DNA of 64,000 bases. Source: VRUE01 sp963701265. GTDB lineage: Bacteria; Actinomycetota; Thermoleophilia; Solirubrobacterales; 70-9. The notes beneath the pieces were generated by a model. It searched no databases. It was not told where the DNA came from and saw only the letters and a program-made list of their open reading frames with translations. Below, one piece after another: positions 43,407 to 52,125 of this stretch. How positions within the stretch are numbered: position 1 is the first letter of the stretch; each line of letters opens with the position of its first letter. Made by a program: the position numbers and the translations under genes. The stretch spans positions 1,674,001-1,738,000 of the forward strand of contig OY969581.1 of assembly GCA_963701265.1 (NCBI GenBank), in the 5' to 3' direction.

Positions 43407-44456
43407 CTAAGCAAAGTGCCTGGTCCCAGAATTCTGCTTGCTGGCGCGATGGATGGTCTCGAACTCCTCGAGGGAGATTCCCGATCCCACCGCCACGCAC
43501 GTAAGTGGTGACTCTGCCAGTTGGCAGGGCATCTGGCACTCGTCGCGGAGGCGCTGTTCGAGTCCTTGCAGCAGCGCGCCGCCACCGGCAAGGGTAATGC
43601 CACGGTCCATGATGTCGCCGGCGAGCTCCGGCGGGGTGCGATCGAGCGTGTCCTTGACCGCCTCGACGATGTGCCCAACCGGTTCCTCCAGCGCCTCGCG
43701 GACCTCTTCGGAGCCGAGCGTGATCGTCTTCGGCAGGCCGGAGACGAGGTCGCGGCCGCGGATCTCCGAACGCACCTCTTCCGGCAGCGGCGAGGCCGAG
43801 CCCGCCTCCAGCTTCACTTCCTCGGCCGTCTGGGTGCCGATCGCCAGCTTGTACTCGTGCTTGCAGTGGTTGACGATCGCCTCGTCGAGCTCGTCGCCGC
43901 CGACCCGGATCGACTGCGAGACGACGATCCCGCCGAGCGAGATCACCGCCACCTCGGTGGTGCCGCCACCGACGTCGACGACCATCGAGCCGGTCGGCTC
44001 GGCCACCGGCAGGCCGGCGCCGATTGCCGCCGCCATCGGCTCCTCGATCAGGTAGGCCTGGCGCGCGCCGGCCGAGAGACAAGCCTCCTCGACCGCCCGC
44101 TTCTCGACCCCGGTGACGCCGGAGGGAACGCAGACGACGACGCGCGGGTGGGCGAAGCGGTTGGAGTGCACCTGTTTGATGAAGTGGCGCAGCATCTGCT
44201 CGGTGACGTCGAAGTCGGCGATCACCCCGTCCTTGAGCGGCCGGATCGCGGTGATGTTCCCAGGCGTGCGACCGAGCATCCGCTTGGCTTCGGCGCCGAC
44301 CGCGTGGACCTGGCCACTCTGCACGTCGATCGCCACGACCGACGGCTCGGAGAGGACGATGCCGCGGCCGCGCACGTAGACCAGCGTGTTGGCCGTACCG
44401 AGGTCGACAGCCATGTCGCGGCCGCCCAATCCTCTGAGGTAGCTGAATACGCCCAT
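43407..44456 (-). CDS. mreB: Cell shape actin homologue MreB
   Basis: The 349-residue protein begins MGVFSYLRGLGGRDMAVDLG and shows the actin-fold phosphate loops DLGTANTLVYV and DVGGGTTEVAV, plus LAGGGALLQGLE. Its presence implies rod growth by lateral wall synthesis, unlike the polar growth of many actinobacteria. It starts the elongasome gene run; 66 nt separate it from maf. Confidence 0.97.
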   Translation of the reverse strand: MGVFSYLRGLGGRDMAVDLGTANTLVYVRGRGIVLSEPSVVAIDVQSGQVHAVGAEAKRMLGRTPGNITAIRPLKDGVIADFDVTEQMLRHFIKQVHSNRFAHPRVVVCVPSGVTGVEKRAVEEACLSAGARQAYLIEEPMAAAIGAGLPVAEPTGSMVVDVGGGTTEVAVISLGGIVVSQSIRVGGDELDEAIVNHCKHEYKLAIGTQTAEEVKLEAGSASPLPEEVRSEIRGRDLVSGLPKTITLGSEEVREALEEPVGHIVEAVKDTLDRTPPELAGDIMDRGITLAGGGALLQGLEQRLRDECQMPCQLAESPLTCVAVGSGISLEEFETIHRASKQNSGTRHFA

Positions 44457-44522
44457 GCGTGGATTTGGAGTACTTCCAGGCGGAATGATCCCAAACCCGC
44501 AAAGCGGGGTACCAAAATCGGC

Positions 44523-45071
44523 TCAGACCTGGGTGAAAAGTTCCGGTGCCAGCTCGATCAACAGGCCCACGGGCAGGCCGACCACATTGGAGACACTGCC
44601 CTCGATCCGCTCGACCAGGGTCGAGCCAAGGGTCTGGATCGCGTAGCCCCCCGAGCGTCCCTCCCACTCGCCAAACGCCACGTAGCGCTCCTTCTCGGCC
44701 TCGCCCAGCTCCTTGAAGGTGACGGCGGTGCTTTCGAGCCCGGCCCGCTCCTCGCCGTCGACGACGACCACGAGCCCGCTCAAGACCTGATGCGTCCTGC
44801 CCGACATCCGCTCCAGGTAGCGACGTGACTCCGCGGCATCAGCTGGCTTGCCCAGCGCCTTGCCATCGAGGACGACGTCGGTATCGCAGGCAATCACGAC
44901 ACCGTCCCGACCAACGGCACGGGCCTTCAGACGGGCGTTCTCCAATACCTCGAACTCGGGGTCTCCCCCGCTCAGCTCATCGACGCCGGAGACGACGACC
45001 TCGAACTCAACCCCAAGCTTCTGCAGGATCTCGCGCCGCTGTGGAGAGCCGGAAGCGAGGGTGACGCTCAA
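44523..45071 (-). CDS. maf: Maf-type nucleoside triphosphate pyrophosphatase
   Basis: The 182-residue protein hydrolyses non-canonical nucleotides (dTTP/UTP type in the YhdE subgroup). LASGSPQRREIL at the start, IACDTDVVLDGKALGKP, and GGYAIQTLGSTLVERIEGS are the family motifs. It overlaps ndk by ATGA-type 4 nt. Confidence 0.94.
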   Translation of the reverse strand: MSVTLASGSPQRREILQKLGVEFEVVVSGVDELSGGDPEFEVLENARLKARAVGRDGVVIACDTDVVLDGKALGKPADAAESRRYLERMSGRTHQVLSGLVVVVDGEERAGLESTAVTFKELGEAEKERYVAFGEWEGRSGGYAIQTLGSTLVERIEGSVSNVVGLPVGLLIELAPELFTQV

Positions 45072-45475
45072 GACAGCTCTGGGAACCAGATCCCGATCTC
45101 GCGCTCGGCCGACTCGTCCGAGTCGGAGCCGTGGACCATGTTGAAGGTCACCTCGAGCGCGAAGTCGCCGCGGATCGAGCCGGGCGCGGCCTCGACCGGG
45201 TTGGTGGCGCCGATCAACTGGCGAGCCGCCGCGACGGCTTCATGGCCCTCGAGCACCATCGCCACCAGCGTGCCGCCGGTGATGAAGGAGACCAGCTCGC
45301 CGAAGAAGGGCTTCTCGGTGTGCTCTTCGTAGTGCTTGTTGGCGATTGGCTCGTCGGCGCGCATCGTCTTCAGCGCGGCGATGCGCAGGCCCTTGCGCTC
45401 GAAGCGGGCGATCACCTCACCGGTCAGGGCGCGCTGGAAGGCGTCAGGCTTTACGAGGATCAGCGTCCGGCTCAC
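45068..45475 (-). CDS. ndk: Nucleoside diphosphate kinase
   Basis: The 135-residue enzyme balances nucleoside triphosphates. RTLILVKPDAFQRALTGEV at the start and the phosphorylated His in TFNMVHGSDS are clear. The GTG start at 45475 is set by the beginning of the conserved domain and overlaps the zinc-ribbon gene by 32 nt; the frame is open further upstream but without similarity. Confidence 0.96.
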   Translation of the reverse strand: MSRTLILVKPDAFQRALTGEVIARFERKGLRIAALKTMRADEPIANKHYEEHTEKPFFGELVSFITGGTLVAMVLEGHEAVAAARQLIGATNPVEAAPGSIRGDFALEVTFNMVHGSDSDESAEREIGIWFPELS

Positions 45476-46124
45476 GGGCGGGGCTCCTTTGGGTTTGTGT
45501 GGGTCGTGCGGCCTCGGCGTCCGTCTCGGGCGTTGGCGCGTCTTTCTTGGCTTTGGCTGCGGGGCGGCGCTTGGGCTGCTCCTCACGCTTGCTGCGTTTC
45601 GGGCGCTCCTCGCCCGCTGGGGCCGCCCGCTCACGCGGTTTGCGACGGCCCTCGCCCTCGGCGCGTTGGCGGCGAGGGCGCTCGGCGATCGGGTTCTCGC
45701 AGTAGGGACAGAGGGCCCAGCGCGGATCGACCGGCTTGCCGCAGCTCTTGCAGGGGTCCTTGAGGCGGCGCTGGCACTGGGGGCAGCGCAGGAAGTTCTT
45801 CTCGACCGGGTAGTCGCAGTTGGGACAGGAGGCCTCGGTCAGCTGGCGCACCCGCAACTCGGCGGCGCGGATCTCGAGCTCGCGTTCGTGGGCGTCCTCG
45901 AGGAACTCGGGCGGCCGCACGATCGCGTAGACGGCGGTGCCGATGTAGGGGAAGAAGGAGCCGACCGTGGCGCAGGCGACCAGGAACGGATCCGAGATGC
46001 GGCGCCTGGCGTCGAGGTAGGTGTAGACGATCAGGGCAAGCCAGACCACGACGATCATCAGAACGAAGAGGGTGACGGCCAGATTGAGGCCGCTGTTGGT
46101 GATGCCGAAGATCGCTAGTGCCAT
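45444..46124 (-). CDS. Membrane-anchored double zinc-ribbon protein
   Basis: A 226-residue protein: one or two hydrophobic helices (about 10-35 and 47-67), a short coiled coil (ERELEIRAAELRVRQL), then two zinc ribbons CPNCDYPVEKNFLRCPQC and CKSCGKPVDPRWALCPYC, and a 85-residue basic, Pro/Ala/Lys/Arg-rich tail that should bind nucleic acid or stay disordered. Function unknown. TAGACT at 46160-46155 may be its promoter box, with a 5' leader of about 25 nt. Confidence 0.8.
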   Translation of the reverse strand: MALAIFGITNSGLNLAVTLFVLMIVVVWLALIVYTYLDARRRISDPFLVACATVGSFFPYIGTAVYAIVRPPEFLEDAHERELEIRAAELRVRQLTEASCPNCDYPVEKNFLRCPQCQRRLKDPCKSCGKPVDPRWALCPYCENPIAERPRRQRAEGEGRRKPRERAAPAGEERPKRSKREEQPKRRPAAKAKKDAPTPETDAEAARPTQTQRSPAREPDADPRKA

Positions 46125-46154
46125 GGCTGGGAGCCCGCCGGAAAGGGGAGCGGC

Positions 46155-46160
46155 AGTCTA
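46155..46160 (-). promoter_or_regulatory. Candidate -10 box for the zinc-ribbon/ndk/maf unit
   Basis: TAGACT on the minus strand, 30 nt before the ATG at 46124; unlike the leaderless cases there is room for a short leader. Confidence 0.4.
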
Positions 46161-46187
46161 CTTCGCCGCCGAGCTCTTGAACCCTCG

Positions 46188-46316
46188 CTAGAGGAAAAGG
46201 CTCCCGAAGAGGTAGCCGAGGCCAAAGAAAACGAGGATCACGGCGGCGACGACGGCCGCCACCAGGGCCATCATCGAGAGCAGTTCCGAGCTGGCGCTTT
46301 TGGACTCAGAAGCCAT
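46188..46316 (-). CDS. 42-residue membrane microprotein after folC
   Basis: The peptide has a Ser-rich start (MASESKSASSELLSMM) and one long hydrophobic helix (ALVAAVVAAVILVFFGLGYL) to its end. ATG 46316 overlaps the folC stop by 11 nt, so translation is probably coupled. No function is known. It precedes the zinc-ribbon membrane protein by about 64 nt. Confidence 0.6.
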   Translation of the reverse strand: MASESKSASSELLSMMALVAAVVAAVILVFFGLGYLFGSLFL

Positions 46317-47619
46317 TGTCCGCATCCTCGCACAGGCCCAGAGCGGCGCGGGCCGGCGCCAGCACGTAGTGAGAGCCAGTTATCAGCAGCACCCCACCGG
46401 GAAGGCTCGCCGCCAGCTCGCGGCCGCGCAGCACGGCTGTACTGAAGTTTGGGACCTGCTCGGCGCCCAAGCCCACTTCCTCGCAGGCGGCGGCCAGTTT
46501 GGCGGCACTGTGCGAGGCGGCGCCTGGCAAACCTCTGGACTTCATCGCCGCCGAGTCGAGCTCGGTGCAGACCACCCGCGAGAGCGCCGGTGCCAGCGCC
46601 CGGATCATCGCGCCGGCGTCCTTGTCGCTGAGGGCGGCGATGCAGGCGACAACCGGGCGCTCGGCGGCGACCTCCGCCAGCCCCTCGGCGAGGGCGGCGG
46701 CCCCATCGGGGTTGTGGGCAACGTCAATGAAGACCGGTGGCTCCTCGCCAACGCGCTCGAGCCGGCCGGGAACGGTCAGCGAGGCGGCGACCGCTGCGAC
46801 CGCCTCGGCTTCAAGCGAGCCGAGAAATGCCTCCGCGGCGACACAAGCCAGAGTGAAGTTGCGACGCTGGAAGCGGCCTGGGGCGCGTAGTTCGACCCCG
46901 TCACCGAGGTGATCGGGCGCAACGATCAGCCTTGCCCCGCGCTCGCTCGCGGTGCGCTCGGCAAGCTCCCCCACCTCGGCGCTTACCTGGCCCAGGACGA
47001 GGGTCGTGTGATCGCGCAGCACGGCGAGCTTCTCGGCGGCGATCTCGAGCTCGCTCTCCCCCAGCCAGGCGGTGTGGTCAAGGCCGATCGAGGTCAGCAC
47101 CGTCACCCGCGAGGGGATCGTGTTGGTCGCATCGAGCCTCCCTCCCAGCCCGGCCTCCACTACCGCGGTCTTGACCCGGGCGCCGGCAAAGGCGACAAAC
47201 GCGGCCGCCGTGGCGACCTCGAACTGGGTAACCGCCTCACCGGGCTCGAGACTGCGCTCAACCGTTGCCGCAGCCTGCGCGGTGCGCTCAACGGCCGCGG
47301 CAAACGCTGCTTCGTCGATTGCCTCGCCGCCAATCAGCACCCGTTCAGACCAACGCTCGGCGTGCGGCGAGACGCAGGCGCCGGTCCGCATCCCGTGCGC
47401 CTCGAGCAGCGCGGCGATCATCCGGGTCACCGAGGACTTGCCGTTGGTGCCAACGACGTGGATCGAGGCAAAGCGGTGCTGGGGCATTCCCAGCGCCGTG
47501 CTGAGCTTGTGCATCCGCTCCAGGCCGAGCTTCCAGCCAACCGGCTCCAGCGAATCGAGGTAGGCCTGCGGATCTAGTGGTCCGTCCGCCAAGTCAAGGC
47601 ACCGATTGGGCGGCTGCAA
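46306..47619 (-). CDS. folC: Folylpolyglutamate synthase/dihydrofolate synthase
   Basis: The enzyme adds glutamate to folates. YLDSLEPVGWKLGLERM begins the conserved part, then the ATP loop VGTNGKSSVTRM, the SPHAERWSERV region and the C-terminal ligase domain (VFIDVAHNPDGAAAL). The start is uncertain: both TTG 47619 and TTG 47592 lie inside the arm of a family 3 hairpin, and no ATG precedes the conserved domain. I give the longer form, 437 residues. valS lies 43 nt upstream. Confidence 0.93.
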   Translation of the reverse strand: MQPPNRCLDLADGPLDPQAYLDSLEPVGWKLGLERMHKLSTALGMPQHRFASIHVVGTNGKSSVTRMIAALLEAHGMRTGACVSPHAERWSERVLIGGEAIDEAAFAAAVERTAQAAATVERSLEPGEAVTQFEVATAAAFVAFAGARVKTAVVEAGLGGRLDATNTIPSRVTVLTSIGLDHTAWLGESELEIAAEKLAVLRDHTTLVLGQVSAEVGELAERTASERGARLIVAPDHLGDGVELRAPGRFQRRNFTLACVAAEAFLGSLEAEAVAAVAASLTVPGRLERVGEEPPVFIDVAHNPDGAAALAEGLAEVAAERPVVACIAALSDKDAGAMIRALAPALSRVVCTELDSAAMKSRGLPGAASHSAAKLAAACEEVGLGAEQVPNFSTAVLRGRELAASLPGGVLLITGSHYVLAPARAALGLCEDADNGF

Positions 47620-47739
47620 ACCTTCGCGGGCCTTTGTCCTCGGTCGGCCAAATAGTCACAACTATTCGGCCTCCCTGCGTCCGCGGCCCGCTCGGTTTTC
47701 GCTCGCCAAATCGGCACCTGACTTGGCGGACGGACCACT
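47576..47739. repeat. Hairpin element family 3 covering the valS end and folC start
   Basis: Bases 47576-47596 and 47719-47739 pair perfectly over 21 bp (AGTGGTCCGTCCGCCAAGTC with its complement). After a small bulge the pairing continues for about 11 bp (CCGATTGGGCG with one mismatch). Inside is a second hairpin, AATAGT-CACA-ACTATT within flanking GGCC, at 47646-47671. The valS stop codon lies in that inner hairpin, the last 24-25 valS codons lie in the right half, and the folC start codon lies in the left arm. Confidence 0.85.
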
Positions 47740-50310
47740 CTCGGCGAGCTCCTCCAGCTCGGCGCGGTGGCGCTCCAGCTTGGCTCGCTCCTCCTCGACC
47801 AGCTCGGCCGGCGCCCGAGCGACGAACTTCTCGTTGGCGAGCTTGCCTTCGGCTCGGGCGACCTCGGAGCGCAGCTCCTCACGCCGCTGCTCGAGCCGAG
47901 CGGTGACGGCCCCGGCGTCGATCTCCGGCGAGGCGAGGATCTGCACCGCCCCAACCGACGCGATCGGATCGACCGCCGCGGAGTCGAATGTAGCCTCGAC
48001 CCGCGCCAGGCGCGAGACGAACTCAGGCAGGGGGTCGGCGGTGCGCACCGGCAACGTCGCCTTGGCGGCGAGGTCAACCAGGTCGCGCCACGCCCGCAAG
48101 CTGCGCGTCAGGTCGACCGCCTCGCCCATCTCGGCTTCCGCCTCGGGGTCGAAGAGGGAGGCGTCCGCTTGGGGAAAGGAGTGGACTGCGAGGTGGCCCT
48201 TGCGACTCGGGTGGTAGGACCAGACCTCCTCGCTGACGAAGGGCATGATCGGGTGCAACAGGGCGAGCGTTCGCTCCAGCACCCAGAGCAGGTTGGCCGA
48301 GACCTCCGCCTCACCCTCGTAGAGCCGGGGCTTGGCGATCTCCAGGTACCAGTCGCAGAGCTCCGACCAGAAGAAGGCATAGGCCTCCTGCACCGCGTGG
48401 GCGAAGTCGTAGCTCTCGAGCTTCTCGCTGACCGAGGCGATCGTGTGCTCCAGGCGGGAGAGGATCCAGCGGTCCTCAATGCGCTCGGCGACCGGCCTGG
48501 CCTCGACCTCGGCGGCGTTGAGCAGGATCAGGCGGCTCGCGTTCCAGAGCTTGTTGGAGAGGTCGCGGCCCTGCTGGACCTTGGCGTCGGAGTAACGCAC
48601 GTCCTGGGTCGAGGACATCGCCAGCAGGCCGAAGCGCAGGGCGTCGGCGCCGTGCACGTCGATCTCCTCCAGCGGGTCGATCCCGGTGCCGAGGCTCTTC
48701 GACATCCGCCGTCCGTCGCGGGCCTGGATCACCGAGTGCACGTAGACATCTTTGAAGGGCACGTCGCCGGCGAACTCGAGCCCGGTCATGATCATCCGCG
48801 CCACCCAGAGGAAGAGGATCTCGCGGGCGGTGGTGAGGAAGCTGGTCGGGTAGAAGGCGCGCAGCTCGGGGGTGTCGTCGGGCCAGCCGAGCGTGGCAAA
48901 GGGCCAGATTGCCGAGCTGAACCAGGTGTCGAGCACGTCCTCCTCCTGGCGCAGCTCGCCACCGCAGGCACCGCAGCGCTCGGGCGCCGCTGCCGGGTCC
49001 TCAGCAACGAAGACCTCCTCGCAGGCGTCGCAGTACCAGACCGGGATCCGGTGACCCCACCAGAGCTGACGCGAGATGCACCAGGGGCGGATCTCGCGCA
49101 TCCAGTCGAGGTAGACCCGCTTCCACTGGCCCGGGGCGATCCGCACCCGGTCTCTCTCCACCGCCTCGATCGCCGGCGCCGCCAGCTCGTCCATACGACA
49201 GAACCACTGCAGCGAGATCAACGGCTCGATCCGCTCCCCCGAGCGGTGCGAGAAGGGAACAGAGTGCGTGTAGGGCTCCTCGGCGCTGAGCGCGCCCTCC
49301 TCGCGCAGGGCGAGGATCACCATCTCCTGTGCCTCCGCCGCGGTGAGGCCGGCGAAGCGCTCTCCGGCCTCGTCGGTGAGGCGACCGTCGGGGCCGATGA
49401 CGACGATCTCCTCGAGGCCGTGCTTGCGGCCGATCTCGAAGTCGTTGGGGTCATGGCCGGGCGTGATCTTCAGCGCCCCGGTGCCGAACTCGGGGTCGAC
49501 GTGCTCGTCGGCGATGATCGGCAGGCGGCGGCCGACCAGGGGCAGGACGCAGAACTGACCGACCAGGTCGCCGTAGCGCTCGTCGTCAGGGTTCACCGCC
49601 ACCGCCGTGTCCGCCAGCATCGTCTCGGGCCGCACCGTGGCCACGGTCAGCACTCGGTCCGAGCCCTCGAGTGGGTAGTCGATCGAGTAGAGCGTGTCCT
49701 CGACCTCGCGGTTCTCGACCTCGAGGTCGGAGATCGCCGAGTGCGAGCCGGGGTCCCAGTTGACCATGTAGTTGTCGCGGTAGATGTAGCCCTTGTCGTA
49801 GAGCTGCTTGAAGACGCGGTAGACGGCCTTCACGTAGCCCTCGTCGAGGGTGAAGCGCTCGCGCTCGTAATCGCAGGAGGCGCCGAGCCGCTTGTACTGC
49901 TCGACGATCCGCGAGCCGTACTCCTCGCGCCACTCCCAGACCCGCTTGACGAACTCCTCGCGACCGAGGTCGTGGCGCGACACCCCTTCGCCGAGCAGCA
50001 TTTTCTCGACCACCGACTGCGTCGCAATCCCGGCGTGGTCGGTCCCCAGAATCCAGAGCGCATTGCGCCCTCGCATCCGGTTCATCCGCACCAGCGCATC
50101 CTGCATCGACCCATTCAGCGCATGCCCCATATGCAACGCCCCGGTCACATTCGGCGGCGGAATCGCCACCGAGAAATTCTCCTCCGGCGCTCCCTCTGCT
50201 GAGGGATGGAAGTAGCGCGCATCCATCCACTCGGCGAACAACCGCGCCTCAACCTCAGTCGGGTCGTAGCGGGTCACCCCCTCAAGCTTCTCGCGCCTCT
50301 CAGCGTCCAC
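47662..50310 (-). CDS. valS: Valine-tRNA ligase
   Basis: The 882-residue class I synthetase has the HIGH-type motif PPPNVTGALHMGH at 51-63, the editing domain, zinc-like CDACEE and CGACGG pairs in the catalytic part, KMSKS as RRMSKSLG near 537, the anticodon-binding domain and a C-terminal coiled coil (ELVEEERAKLERHRAELEEL). The final 24 residues are encoded by the family 3 hairpin element and are not typical of the enzyme. The GTG start at 50310 is supported by TAGACT 6 nt upstream. Confidence 0.97.
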   Translation of the reverse strand: MDAERREKLEGVTRYDPTEVEARLFAEWMDARYFHPSAEGAPEENFSVAIPPPNVTGALHMGHALNGSMQDALVRMNRMRGRNALWILGTDHAGIATQSVVEKMLLGEGVSRHDLGREEFVKRVWEWREEYGSRIVEQYKRLGASCDYERERFTLDEGYVKAVYRVFKQLYDKGYIYRDNYMVNWDPGSHSAISDLEVENREVEDTLYSIDYPLEGSDRVLTVATVRPETMLADTAVAVNPDDERYGDLVGQFCVLPLVGRRLPIIADEHVDPEFGTGALKITPGHDPNDFEIGRKHGLEEIVVIGPDGRLTDEAGERFAGLTAAEAQEMVILALREEGALSAEEPYTHSVPFSHRSGERIEPLISLQWFCRMDELAAPAIEAVERDRVRIAPGQWKRVYLDWMREIRPWCISRQLWWGHRIPVWYCDACEEVFVAEDPAAAPERCGACGGELRQEEDVLDTWFSSAIWPFATLGWPDDTPELRAFYPTSFLTTAREILFLWVARMIMTGLEFAGDVPFKDVYVHSVIQARDGRRMSKSLGTGIDPLEEIDVHGADALRFGLLAMSSTQDVRYSDAKVQQGRDLSNKLWNASRLILLNAAEVEARPVAERIEDRWILSRLEHTIASVSEKLESYDFAHAVQEAYAFFWSELCDWYLEIAKPRLYEGEAEVSANLLWVLERTLALLHPIMPFVSEEVWSYHPSRKGHLAVHSFPQADASLFDPEAEAEMGEAVDLTRSLRAWRDLVDLAAKATLPVRTADPLPEFVSRLARVEATFDSAAVDPIASVGAVQILASPEIDAGAVTARLEQRREELRSEVARAEGKLANEKFVARAPAELVEEERAKLERHRAELEELAESGPSAKSGADLASENRAGRGRREAE

Positions 50311-50316
50311 GCGGCG

Positions 50317-50322
50317 AGTCTA
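50317..50322 (-). promoter_or_regulatory. Candidate leaderless -10 box of valS
   Basis: TAGACT on the minus strand, 6 nt before the GTG at 50310. It implies an mRNA starting at or near the GTG and leaves no room for a T-box leader. Confidence 0.55.
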
Positions 50323-50406
50323 GATAGCTGGGGTCACAGGCGTGGTGGTGCCCAGCTCCTAGCGGGAAGCCGCGTGTCGGGCAAGGGGCCGGATGCCCCT
50401 CCACCG

Positions 50407-51699
<1,293 letters not shown>

Positions 51700-51938
51700 C
51701 GGAATCCCCTCCTTAGGGGCAGTGGGTTTTGCCTCCGGCCTGCCTCCCAAAGCTTAAAGGGAGCATCAAGCCGGCCCTGTCAGTGCGGTCGTTTACTGCG
51801 TGGGCACGCCTGTCCCTCCCCGTGATTGCAAACGACCAGGCGTGCGGCCAGCTTCTTGGGCTGCGAGAGCAGGCTTGGGCAGCTTCTCTAGATGGACGTT
51901 GCCCCGCGGAGCTTCTGGCGGGATCTGCCTGGCGACGG
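51700..51938. other. Long leader or promoter region of clpX
   Basis: With the repeat and terminator this is part of a 426-nt stretch without a gene. It holds the clpX Shine-Dalgarno sequence and one clean 9-bp inverted repeat (GCACGCCTG 51804-51812 with CAGGCGTGC 51837-51845). No sure promoter hexamers or open frame were recognised. Confidence 0.4.
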
Positions 51939-52041
51939 AGGGGTCGGGTGCCCCTCTCCCAGAGGCTCCCGGTAAGACGTTCCGAAGCCCGGCAAGCGAC
52001 CTGCTGCGCGACGGTCTCTGGGAGAGGGGCACCCGACCCCT
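51939..52041 (+). repeat. Hairpin repeat family 2, copy 3 (between hppA and clpX)
   Basis: Arms 51939-51964 and 52016-52041 are a perfect 26-bp inverted repeat with the core CGGGTGCCCCT. The 51-nt interior starts GCTCCCGGTA and ends CTGCTGCGCGACGGT. Orientation is the same as in copies 1 and 2. It stands 20 nt beyond the hppA terminator. Confidence 0.88.
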
Positions 52042-52060
52042 TTGCCGCTACGCAGTTCGC

Positions 52061-52103
52061 AGAAAGCAAAACGGGGAGGGGCCCATCAGCTGGCCCCTCC
52101 CCG
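52061..52103 (-). terminator. Intrinsic terminator after hppA
   Basis: An 11-12 bp stem (GGGGAGGGGCC 52073-52083 with GGCCCCTCCCC 52092-52102, 8-nt loop) is followed on the minus strand by TTTTGCTTTCT. It begins 23 nt after the hppA stop codon. Confidence 0.82.
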
Positions 52104-52125
52104 GTGCTTGCCTACCCAGCCGAGG

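Noticed and set aside
50311..50406. T-box leaders before valS, thrS or pheS
   Set aside because: No AGGGTGGNACCGCG-type T-box sequence or specifier-loop stem was found, and valS seems leaderless.
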